Origin: Macrobrachium rosenbergii
Taxonomy: Eukaryota; Arthropoda; Malacostraca; Decapoda; Palaemonidae
DNA length: 64,000 bases
Direction of reading: 5' to 3'
Assembly: GCF_040412425.1 (NCBI RefSeq)
Contig: NC_089781.1
Span: 47,693,175-47,757,174 of the forward strand
The notes beneath the pieces were generated by a model. It saw only the letters and a list, made by a program, of their open reading frames with translations, was not told where the DNA came from and did no database searches. The translations under genes and the position numbers were made by a program. Position 1 is the first letter of the stretch. Each line of letters starts with the position of its first letter. Positions 55,435 through 64,000 of this stretch are shown here, piece by piece.

Positions 55435-57283
55435 TCAGTTTCCCGCATTCGCTGTCACAGTCACCCTCTTTCGTCTACATACACTTGATACATGCCCTTC
55501 CATTCCACATTCGACACACTTCGCTCTCGGTTCTGAACACATTCTCGCATAATGCCCATTCTTACCACAGTTGCCACATATTACATTCACTCGGGTACCC
55601 CTACAACCATTAGCAATATGACCCACCTGTCTGCACCTGTAGCATTTAACCCCCCTATCTTTCGTACACTCCCTTACCAAATGTCCCGATTGCCCACATC
55701 CGAAACATGCTCCTAAAGCCCACCTACACTCATTCTTTGTATGTCCTTCCTTTCCACATCTAAAACACTTCGCTCGACTTCCACTCATCGACCTTCCCCT
55801 TTGTACACTACTATCCCTAACCTGTCCAACCCGTTGTTCCCTTACAAACCCACCATTCATCCTCACTGGCACCTCCACATTACTTGCTCTTACACTCCTG
55901 TCTATTACACTATCGGCCATTCTCATTGGGCCCCTCAACACTGCATCCCTAAAGCTTCCAAACTCTGGTACTCTCTCATCTACCCCAGCCCTTACACTTA
56001 CACTTCTGCTCTCTTTTATAACCCTGTCAAGCTCATAATCTTCTACAATTTCAAAATTTCTCCCCAAGTCAACCTTTCATTCGTCCATCTTTTCTTCTCC
56101 TTTCCGCTTCAAGTTCACAAATTCTCTAACTCCATCTGGCACTGTCCCTAACAACTTCCGTACTAACTCCTTACATTCATCTATCCCATCATCCCCAAAC
56201 TTCTTCCTTGCCAACGTCTCCAGCCTACAAGCATACAGTGACAAGGTTTCCCCAGCTTTCATTCTTGCCTCATCAAATTCATTCTTCCTCTTATACTTAA
56301 CACTCGCTTTCATACGCCTCGCTTGCTCAACTAGTCTAGCTTTCACCTTGTCATACTCAACATCTCCCACACTCATAATAACCCTATACATATCAAGCAA
56401 AAACCCAGTCAAATATTCTCCTAATTCTCGTGCCCACACTCTCTTACTTTCCCCATACTTATCCTGACAAAACCTTTCATACTCCCTAAAGAAATCATGC
56501 ACATCCCTACTTCCATACTCATTATACTTTTCACACCGGGGTACCTCCCTCACATACATAGCCTTTCTCACTTCTTTCTCACTTTCACTCCCACTTTCGC
56601 TACTTTCACTCTGTCCTTTCATACCCTCTTCCGAATACAAAGAGTCAACTTCCGCACTTACATTCATCTTACTCATTACACTCTTCTTCCCCCTCTTTTT
56701 ATCCACTTTTATCCACTCACCTCCATCCACCTCACTATCACTACTGCCTTCACCCTCTCCCTCCTTTCCTGCCTTTCCCACTTCCTTACCCTTCTTACCA
56801 ATTTCCTTTCCTTTCCCTTCTTCCCTTTTCCTTCCCTGACTTATCCTTACTTTCCCTCTGTTCCTTCCTTCCCTTGCTTTTCATTCCCCTTTTCCTTACC
56901 CTGCCTCTCATTCCCTCGTTTCTTACTTCCTATTCCCATATCACTTTCATCACTCACGCTTCCATTCACTTCTTCCTCCTTTTCTTTCTCTCTTGCCCCT
57001 TCACACGTTCCAGAGAACCTGCCTCCAACAGCCCCTTCTCCAAAAACACCCTTGAACATACCTTTCACCATCTCTTCCACACCTTTCATCATTCCCTCCA
57101 ACTTTTTATCCATCCTCTCTTCTGACTCTTTCATCTCCCCTTTCATTTCTTCTTTCGCACTCCTTCGTTTTCTCCCATCTCCTCCAACTGACTCCTCAAC
57201 TCCTCATTCTCACCCCTCAGCCTCTCATTCTCCTCTCTTGCCAGCCGCAACTCCTCTCTCAACCTCCCCAGTTCCTCTTCCAT
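55435..57283 (-). pseudogene. Gypsy gag with five CCHC zinc knuckles
   Basis: Gag forms the particle and binds RNA. The ATG at 57283 starts a coiled-coil-like head (LREELRLAREENERLRGENE). After shifts near 57165 and 56850 a charged region and a capsid-like part (56520-56090, with VHDFFREYERFCQDKYGES) follow. An in-frame TGA at about 56079 interrupts the junction. The nucleocapsid end (55800-55450) has five CX2CX4HX4C knuckles in a row: CFRC, CFGC, CYRC, CGNC and CVEC are their first halves. Most Gypsy gags have one or two. Confidence 0.88.
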
Positions 57284-57337
57284 TCCCTCCAGTCTCACTA
57301 CTAGCCACTAATCTCAATTGCAGCTGCCCCACCAGCT

Positions 57338-57355
57338 GCCCCACGTTGGGCGCCA
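57338..57355 (-). promoter_or_regulatory. Primer binding site, tRNA-Lys type
   Basis: The minus strand reads TGGCGCCCAACGTGGGGC, complementary to the 3' 18 nucleotides of arthropod tRNA-Lys(CUU) including CCA. It lies 7 bases inside the 5' LTR, where first-strand DNA synthesis starts. Confidence 0.9.
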
Positions 57356-57362
57356 AATATTA

Positions 57363-57801
57363 TGTGGCGGAATTTCAAACCACAAAAAACAGTACACAAC
57401 ACTCACCCTGATCCTCGGTTGCTGGAAGATGGAGTAAGGCATCAACGGTCGCCCACACAGCACCCAAAACCACACAGACAAAACAAGGGAACATAAAAAA
57501 AGAAGATAGAATTATATACACAACAAGAACAGTACACTAACAAGGAAAACCAACAACTCTCAAAAAGCACACAAAAAACTGTCCAAACCAAACGACAGAC
57601 CAGCACTAGCTCTGACTCAAGACTCTCCAAAACCGAAAAATCCTCACATATATTCCACAGACAGACAGCACCGTAAACAGACTAACGACCTCATCCCTCT
57701 TCCAACAACCGAAGCACTCACTAACGACAATTACACTCTCTCTCTCTCTCACAAAACGTTGGGAAATGCTAAATAAAAACAAATTTATTCATCCCTCTAC
57801 A
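57363..57801 (-). repeat. 5' LTR of the Gypsy element (439 bp)
   Basis: Same ends and sequence as the 49717-50225 copy, but the microsatellite is only (CT)8 at 57735-57750. About nine substitutions separate the two copies over roughly 430 aligned bases. Confidence 0.95.
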
Positions 57802-58989
57802 GTGTCACCCGGTGAAATATCCATATAGCACATATTTCTAGGTATAAGTATTGTTAAAAATACCAGAGAAAAAGCTAAACATGATGCCAGGGTTACGACC
57901 CCCAGTTTGAGCGCCAATTAATGGCGTCGGTATACACAAAGGGTGAGTGTTGCCACTGCCACAGGCCTCTGCCCTATAGAGATCTCCAATCTCAAAATCC
58001 CGAAAAATGAGGAGCCGTCACATACCCCACGTTCTTCTCCCAGCCAACCAACACCTCAGCCGCCTTCTTATCGACATTCCAACTTAGCACGCTTCAAAAC
58101 ATCACCGTGTTTTTTCTTGGTGCTAATTTTTGGTGATTGTTGATCTTACATCATGTCATCCCTCCCAGAGTTTGCATCACCTAAGTTGAGTACCATCTCC
58201 TTTTGGTTTTTTCTTACAGAGGCATCTTTTTGACCTATAATTTATTGTTTACCAGGTAAATAACATGACGCCGCTGATCGCGGAGCCTCTCGCCTCGGCC
58301 ATGCTGGACCCTTAGTCTTCGCATGGTTTTAGCAGGAGTTTCTGCTAGTTTTTTCTATATAATTTTATATATATATACTCCTTTCATTGGAGTTTCATTA
58401 TTTGGTCACCTTTTCGCTGGTAGGGGGTTGGGAGCCCGTTTCATGATTGAGCTTGGCTAGAGTCGGAGGTTTTTTCCTCCTCCCTCCTTTCCGATCATAA
58501 ATTCCCTTTTTCTCTGGTCCCCTTCCTCTGCCAGCGAGTAGGTACATTTTTCATGTTTGTACTGTTATGCTCTTGACATTTTCGGATGTGTACGGTGATG
58601 GATGACATGTAAATTGTTGGATTAATTTTAATTGTGATTCAGCGTTAGGGTCGGCCATATTGGATATCCCCGCTTCCCATATTCCGCGGGTTGCTTGGCC
58701 TTCTCTACATCTGAATCTTTTACGTATCCATAAATATTTTCAGTGTATATATATATGTTTTTATGTTTCACACATCATCTGGTTAACTTGTTATTTTAGT
58801 ACTTGAAGTCAGTTAGTTTATTCGTTTAGGTATTTTCTAGCCTAGCCTGCTCGACCGGTCCATAATCGGTTTCGGCGAGTTAGGCTAGCCAGGATAGGTT
58901 CTTTTCATGATGCTCATGCTTCCTAGCTCTCCTTACCAGGTCGTTTTGAGGCTTTGGAGGGAGATGTTAGTTTGTTGAGGGAGTTCCTC

Positions 58990-59185
58990 GTTCTCTCTTG
59001 GCCCACCTGACCATGCTGTCACGTTTTCGGAAGGTGAGGTTAGGCTAGTTAGGCCCTTCCCCCCCCCCTTTTTTTAGCCCACCTGACCAGGCTGCCAGGT
59101 TTTTGGAAGGTGAGGTTAGAATAGTGAAGGGTCTCCTCATTTCATAGCCTCCCACCTGACCAGACTTTCAGTGTTGGAGGGTGTG
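58990..59185. repeat. Three degenerate tandem units of about 75-95 bp
   Basis: The phrase ccacctgaccaggctgccag or a variant starts near 59000, 59080 and 59152, each time followed by ggaaggtgaggttag or a relic of it. Confidence 0.75.
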
Positions 59186-59930
59186 GCCAGACATTGCGTG
59201 GTTTCCTCCCCCTCCTGTAGCACCTTTTCTGGCCTTCCTGTCCAAGTCAAAAGTTTTGACCTTGGAAGATGGTCGAGGATCTAAGGTTGCACAGATCTTT
59301 TCGTGTATGTAGCCTAGTCCTTCCTTACCTATCGATTAGCATTTGGCGTGTGACCTTGACATCTCCCTACGTGAGGGACGCTGAACACTTATGATCAGCA
59401 CCCCGTGGGGAGTTTCTGTCGGCTTCCAGAGGGTGTTACCCACCCTTCTGGCCACCGCTTATCGGTTTCCGCCACTCTGCTTCCTCTTCCCATTGGCGGC
59501 AGGTGTTTCGTTTCTTCGCTTCCCTCAGGGTTAGCTGGAGCATCGAACACAGTCCCAGGGATGCTATCTTGACTTTCGCTATGTTCATTCTCCGCCGGGT
59601 TAGTCAGATCTCTCGTTGTCATAGTACACGTTACCACTCCGGTGGGTATGGTTTTCGGTTGGTCGGCGGTTTCCACTACTTGGTTCCCGCCCCACGCGTT
59701 GAGAGTTGAGCCAGATATGAAAACTCCTCTCCGCCTCTTCCGCCGCTACCATAGGTGTGAGATAACGAGATTTCCGTGGCAATCAGAGTGGAGTATTATA
59801 ACACTAGCGTGTCTTACAAGTACTCTGCTTTACTTAATTAGTTGACCATTCCGTAGTATAACTTATATTTGTGTCCGCTGCCAGATTCTTTCCGGCAGTG
59901 TTTATTTATATGAATGCATGTTCCTAGGTT

Positions 59931-60119
59931 AAGGCATCCTGTTACCGCCGGACATACTCCGGCGGCCCTTAACTTTATGTTACTCATGTATTGTGTATTA
60001 TCCTTATGCTGCCGGATTTAATTGTGGCGGGATTTGGCCCATCAATAAGCATGTTCCATCACCCATTATTACGTTAAGGCATCCTATCTCCGCCGGACTT
60101 ACTCCGGTGGGCCTTAACT
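59931..60119. repeat. Duplicated palindromic hairpin in the DIRS-G leader
   Basis: Two similar 46-base palindromes lie at 59931-59976 and 60074-60119. Each starts gttaaggcatcc, has an inner stem ccgccgg...ccggcgg (second copy: ccgccgg...ccggtgg), and ends ccttaac. They are 143 bases apart. Confidence 0.85.
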
Positions 60120-60151
60120 CGCGATACTCATGTATCATTTTCCGCTTACAG

Positions 60152-62357
60152 ATGGTACGCTGTCAGGAGCAAGGGTGCACGGCGGTGCTCCAACAACCCT
60201 GTGGCCATGAGGTGTGCCGCGCGCAAAATCATTTCCTTTCTTTCAGACTGACAGTATTACCCACGACTCTTCGCTGTCAACCCTGAAGATCTGGGTCGGC
60301 GGGTTTGGGAGGAACGTTGCGTCGGGGAAGCCTTACATCCTGTCAGAGGAGGTTTGCAATCTCCTCTACCCCGGAGCCTGGATCTCAGCCTCAGTACCGG
60401 CGGAAGTAGCTGCCCCCTTGATAGAGCGGATCCGGGAGGAGACACAACCCTCCCAAGAAGACAACCTGTGCGAAGACGTGGCTGAAGAGGTGGCGGCGAT
60501 CAATATCCACCTTGAACCCATGAGCGTCGATCCAGACCACCAGGTAGAAGGTAGGGTGGTAAGTGAGGCAGGGGGAGAGAGTTTAGTTAGTCCTCTTTTT
60601 GATTCTCCTTCATCTTCTTCCTCTTTCCAAGGTTTTCAGAAAACAGCTTACCTTGAGGACAGGTCCAGGTCTACTGTCCCCAAGGTGAAAACCTTGAAGA
60701 AAAAGTACTTATCTAAGTCCTCTAGGCCTAAAAAGTCTAATCTGTCAGCTCCCTCAAGGTCGTCACTGGCCCTTAACCCAGTGGCATCCACTAGCAAGGC
60801 TACTCCCCCGCCCAAGGGGTCGAGATCCAGGTCATCGAAGGCTAGTCCCCCTCAGCCTAACTTTGACCCTGAGGCCTTTGCAGAACTTCTTATGCAGAAG
60901 TTGGACAAGAAGGTTGAAGCCAGGATTAATGACCTTTCCTCCCAGCTCGTTTCGAGCCTAAAAACCTCTGGTGAGTCGGTGAAATCCCTAGCAGAGAGGA
61001 TGCAGACCCAGGAAAGCTTGCTCTCCGGGTTTATGCGCTCCGTAGTAGCAGCCCAAACCTATGCTGTTCCAGATGCCTCCAGTCTGCCCCCTTTGATAAG
61101 GGAAACCCGTGGCGCCTTGCCCTTCATGCTCCTCGGCACGAAGACACCCTGACCATCGAGGGCCTGGGAACTCGTCGGTTGGAAGAACTGGAGTTCTTCC
61201 CACCCGACCTGGTGCCTCCCTACCCAGGCTACGCCAGGCTTACGGAGTAAGCCTGGATCAGATCAGACAAGGTCCCGAAGGAGACAGTCATCTTCCCTAG
61301 GGACCAAGTCCAATCTACCTTGATGCGCGCTCTCACTGAGTGGGAGTGCGAAAACACTAAGATTACCCCCTTTAAGGGGACTTTCACTATGTTTTCGGTA
61401 GGTGACTCCATCCCTACCCCCTGCACGACTAAGGTAGCAGTGCTAACTAGTCAGGCGGGAATCGAGGGTAAGCCGCTACCTCAACTCCGGGAGACAGATC
61501 CCACCTCTCTTGTCTTCCCCGGAGACTCGGAATTTTGGTTGGGAGCCCCGACCACGTTCACGGTGGGCAAACTCGACCCCGAGTGCGCCTCATCTCTTTT
61601 TAGTGAGCAGCTTCCCAAGCTTCTGGAGGCTCTTTTGATGGCAGAATTTGATGCTAGGTGCAGGTAGAGTCGCTCCCTGCATTCTGTTACCATTACGGAG
61701 GCAACGGCGGTAACCTACTCCGAAGAACCTCTTTTCCAGGTCCTGACCAAGTCCCTGTTAGCGACATTCCAGGCGGACCTGTACGATTTTGTAGTGGCAA
61801 GACTAAACTGCCGTAAACACATCTTTTCGGACGCCACTATTAGGCACGAGCCCAATAGATTCATGAAGAGTTCTATCTGGGGCCCCAACATCTTCCCGGA
61901 GGATGAGGTTAACAATGTTCTGGCGGAGGCAACCAGAGCAAATCAGAGCCTTCGCTCCCGCTGGGGTCTCCCCTTCAAAAGGAAGGCCACCGAGTCTGCC
62001 GGGCCTCAAGCCAGGACGGGGAAAAGATTCAGGAGGTACAGAAAACCTCAAACCCAAACTATGCTCCAAGCTGTACCGGTCTCCCAGATCGGTCAGCCTT
62101 CAACCTCAAAGTCTCAGCCTCAGCAACAGTTTGTGTTGATGCAGCCAGCCCAGCAAACCCTTGCTCCTCCAACCTTCGTGGCGTCCTCGGCTTTCAACGC
62201 TTCGTTTGAAAACCAGGGGGCATTTCGAGGTTTCAATAGAAATGCGAGGGGAAGCAGAGCCAGAGCCTCCTTCAGAGGTAGGTTTGCATCACGTCCTCTC
62301 TCAAGGGGAAGAGGAGGCCGAGGTAGCAGAGGATGTAAGGCCTCTCCCGCTCAATGA
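60152..62357 (+). pseudogene. DIRS-G gag
   Basis: The ATG at 60152 starts MVRCQEQGCTAVLQQPCGHE, a Cys/His-rich head different from DIRS-B, E and F. The frame shifts near 60240 into 60260-61152 (Ser/Pro-rich, then a helical part, LMQKLDKKVEARI). It shifts again near 61120 to the frame with ALTEWECENTKITPFKGTFT (61325-61385). A TAG at 61665-61667 falls in that frame. The last part (61668-62357) includes FVVARLNCRKHIFSDAT and ends in an Arg/Gly-rich tail (RGFNRNARGSRARA), probably RNA-binding. It overlaps the RT frame by 116 bases. Confidence 0.75.
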
Positions 62358-64000
62358 GTCTCCTCAGGTAGGCGGGAGGTTACATCTCTTCCGGAACCAT
62401 TGGACCTTCAGTCTGTGGGCCCACAGCATAGTTTCCAAGGGTCTGGGATGGAGCTGGAGCAGAGGTCCTCCTCCGCCAGTCAGATTCCACCAGCTTCCAT
62501 CCAAAGCCCTCCTGGACTTTGTAAAGGACCTTCTTCAAAAGAGGGCAATAAAGAAAGTGAGACACCTGAAATTTCAAGGCAGACTGTTCAGTGTTCCGAA
62601 GAAAGACTCCAGTCAGCAAAGAGTAATCCTAGACTTGTCTCGTCTCAATTTATACATTCAATGCGACAAGTTTCGCATGCTTACAATCTCGCAGGTGCGG
62701 ACCCTACTTCCCCGTGGGGCCGTCACCACCTCTATAGATCTTTCAGACGCCTATTATCACGTCCCGATTGCGAGAAATTTCTCTCCTTACCTAGGATTCA
62801 GACTAGGAAATCAAGCTTACTCGTTCAGAGTCATGCCATTCGGGCTCAACATAGCGCCCAGAATTTTCACCAAACTGTATGAAACAGTAGTCCAACAACT
62901 ACGGTCCCAGGGGATCATGTTAGCCGCATACCTAGACGATTGGATAATTTGGGCACCCAACGCCAATGAATGTCGGAGAGCAACATCCATAGTGATCAGC
63001 TTCCTGGAATCCCTAGGTTTTCAAATAAACAGGAAGAAATCCCGCCTAGTTCCGGAGGCTCGATTTCAATGGGTAGGAATCCAATGGGATCTGGACACAC
63101 ACAAACTGTCACTTCTGCCAGCCAAAAGGAGGGAAATAGCCAAAGCTACCAGGCAGTTCCTCAAAAACAAAAGAGCCTCTCGTCGTACCCAGGAAAGAGT
63201 CCTAGGTTCTCTTCAGTTCGCATCAGTAACAGATCTGCTGCTGAAAGCCAAACTGAAAGATATAAACATGGTGTGGCGGAGACGAGCCAATAGCAGATAC
63301 AGAGACAAGGTGTCCCTAATTCCGCTGGTGTTGAGGAAAAGGCTTCGACCGTGGTCAACAGTCAAGAGTTTGTCAAGGTCAGTGCCTCTCCAATTTCCCC
63401 CTCCATCATTGGTGATCCACACGGATGCTTCTCTGAGCGGATGGGGAGGATATTCCCAACACAAGAAAGTTCAAGGAACATGGTCCACTATGTTCTGCCA
63501 GTTTCATATCAACATTCTGGAAGCAATGGCAGTATTTCTAACTCTGAAGAAACTGCGTCCAACCAGACAGATTCATATCAGACTGGTACTGGACAGTGCA
63601 GTAGTTGTGCATTGCATAAACAGAGGGGGCTCCAAGTTGAGCCGGATCAATCAAGTAATGATAGCAATTTTCTCCCTGGCAAGAAAACACCATTGGCATC
63701 TGTCAGCTACCCATCTGGCAGGTGTCCAGAATGTCATTGCAGATTCACTGTCCAGGACAACTCTGCTGGAGTCGGAATGGTCACTGGACAAAGCATCCTT
63801 CGAATGGATTTGCCGTCAGGTACCAGGTCTCCAGGTGGACCTGTTTGCCACAGAAAGCAACCACAAACTTCCATGTTACGTCGCTCCCAATCTAGACCCT
63901 CTAGCTCACTCCACAGATGCGATGTCAATAGATTGGAACAGGTGGCAAAGGATCTATCTGTTTCCACCAATAAACCTGTTGATGAAAGTTTTACACAAAC
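62242..64000 (+). CDS. DIRS-G reverse transcriptase-RNase H, open at window end
   Basis: The frame is open from 62140 to the window end with no stop. I chose the ATG at 62242 because it is the first in frame, giving over 585 codons. Motif A is TSIDLSDAYYHVPI near 62731, motif B MPFGLNIAPRIFTKL near 62833, and the catalytic box AYLDDWIIW near 62927. The RNase H has VIHTDASLSGWGGY near 63412, INILEAMAVF near 63508, LVLDSAVVVHCINRGG near 63583, and HLAGVQNVIADSLSR near 63710. VDLFATESNHKLP follows near 63836. It overlaps gag in a different frame, as in other DIRS elements. This is the only intact transposon enzyme in the window, though its 3' part is unseen. Confidence 0.92.
   Translation, partial: MRGEAEPEPPSEVGLHHVLSQGEEEAEVAEDVRPLPLNESPQVGGRLHLFRNHWTFSLWAHSIVSKGLGWSWSRGPPPPVRFHQLPSKALLDFVKDLLQKRAIKKVRHLKFQGRLFSVPKKDSSQQRVILDLSRLNLYIQCDKFRMLTISQVRTLLPRGAVTTSIDLSDAYYHVPIARNFSPYLGFRLGNQAYSFRVMPFGLNIAPRIFTKLYETVVQQLRSQGIMLAAYLDDWIIWAPNANECRRATSIVISFLESLGFQINRKKSRLVPEARFQWVGIQWDLDTHKLSLLPAKRREIAKATRQFLKNKRASRRTQERVLGSLQFASVTDLLLKAKLKDINMVWRRRANSRYRDKVSLIPLVLRKRLRPWSTVKSLSRSVPLQFPPPSLVIHTDASLSGWGGYSQHKKVQGTWSTMFCQFHINILEAMAVFLTLKKLRPTRQIHIRLVLDSAVVVHCINRGGSKLSRINQVMIAIFSLARKHHWHLSATHLAGVQNVIADSLSRTTLLESEWSLDKASFEWICRQVPGLQVDLFATESNHKLPCYVAPNLDPLAHSTDAMSIDWNRWQRIYLFPPINLLMKVLHK

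Larger units (their letters stand above)
49717..57801 (-). mobile_element. Ty3/Gypsy LTR retrotransposon, 8.1 kb
   Basis: Both LTRs are present and flanked by a perfect 4-base target duplication GTGT (49713-49716 and 57802-57805). The minus strand carries a tRNA-Lys-type primer binding site, gag with zinc knuckles, protease, RT, RNase H, a second protease-like domain and integrase with a GPY/F module. The domain order RT-RNase H-integrase and the 4-base duplication define Ty3/Gypsy. No envelope gene is seen. Frameshifts and stops make it non-autonomous. Confidence 0.95.
57802..60151 (+). other. Leader region upstream of DIRS-G gag, borders unknown
   Basis: No coding domain was found. It probably includes the left ITR and 5' leader of DIRS-G, but the right end is outside the window, so the ITR cannot be proved. 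It contains the repeats listed at 58990-59185 and 59931-60119. A pyrimidine-rich tract and CAG (tttccgcttacag) stand directly before the gag ATG, like a splice acceptor. Confidence 0.4.
60152..64000 (+). mobile_element. DIRS-G, relatively well preserved, 3' part outside the window
   Basis: Gag (60152-62357) is followed by an overlapping RT-RNase H frame that is open to the last base of the window. The recombinase, ICR and right ITR would lie beyond. It belongs to the DIRS-A subfamily by RNase H motifs. The left border is not defined. Confidence 0.85.

Noticed and set aside
49567..57960. A mariner element interrupted by the Gypsy insertion
   Set aside because: A mariner-like end is visible at 49567, but I found no matching end or transposase to the right of the Gypsy element.

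Overview
This window is AT-rich eukaryotic DNA made almost entirely of transposable-element remains. It looks like an intron or intergenic part of a large arthropod genome. A decapod crustacean is my best guess, from many DIRS-type retrotransposons, long (CT)n arrays, a tRNA-headed SINE and I-like LINEs; this is inference. The only confidently recognised host coding sequence is one 115-base exon of hydroxymethylglutaryl-CoA synthase at 14713-14827 (+). Two weaker host-exon candidates lie at 3696-3794 (+) and 33904-34028 (-).

Layout. 1-6345: an I-like LINE (RT, RNase H, zinc knuckle, TAA tail) followed by further 3'-end copies. 6346-8640: mostly unassigned, with one short inverted-repeat element. 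8640-13615: DIRS-A (+). 13615-16130: HMGCS exon and flanks. 16130-16600: LINE C-terminus (-). 16605-19650: DIRS-B (-, gag half). 19650-20948: broken pogo/Tigger-like sequence. 20949-27082: DIRS-C (+), carrying a 2.18-kb piggyBac-type element with internal tandem repeats. 27104-29985: Tigger-type MITE half, a gag-like ORF with a 54-bp minisatellite, and an RTE-like LINE piece. 29990-33440: DIRS-D (-). 33506-33858: intact MITE. 34143-41272: DIRS-E (+), the most complete element. 41376-47785: DIRS-F (+), split by a SINE. 48100-49716: a BEL/Pao-like gag scrap and small repeats. 49717-57801: a Ty3/Gypsy element (-) with both LTRs and a 4-bp target duplication. 57802-64000: leader, gag and open RT-RNase H frame of DIRS-G (+), which runs off the window.

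The DIRS elements share one plan: gag, RT-RNase H and tyrosine recombinase, with inverted terminal repeats (ITRs) and an internal complementary region (ICR) matching the joined outer ends. This is the signature of a circular intermediate integrated by a recombinase instead of a DDE integrase. The most interesting observations are a second retropepsin-like domain between RNase H and integrase in the Gypsy element, five zinc knuckles in its gag, a 60-base 3' end shared between the LINE and the SINE, a Cys/Trp motif common to three divergent DIRS gags, and the tandem-repeat piggyBac derivative. Nearly every coding region has frameshifts or stops. Coordinates of decayed elements are approximate unless target duplications are named.
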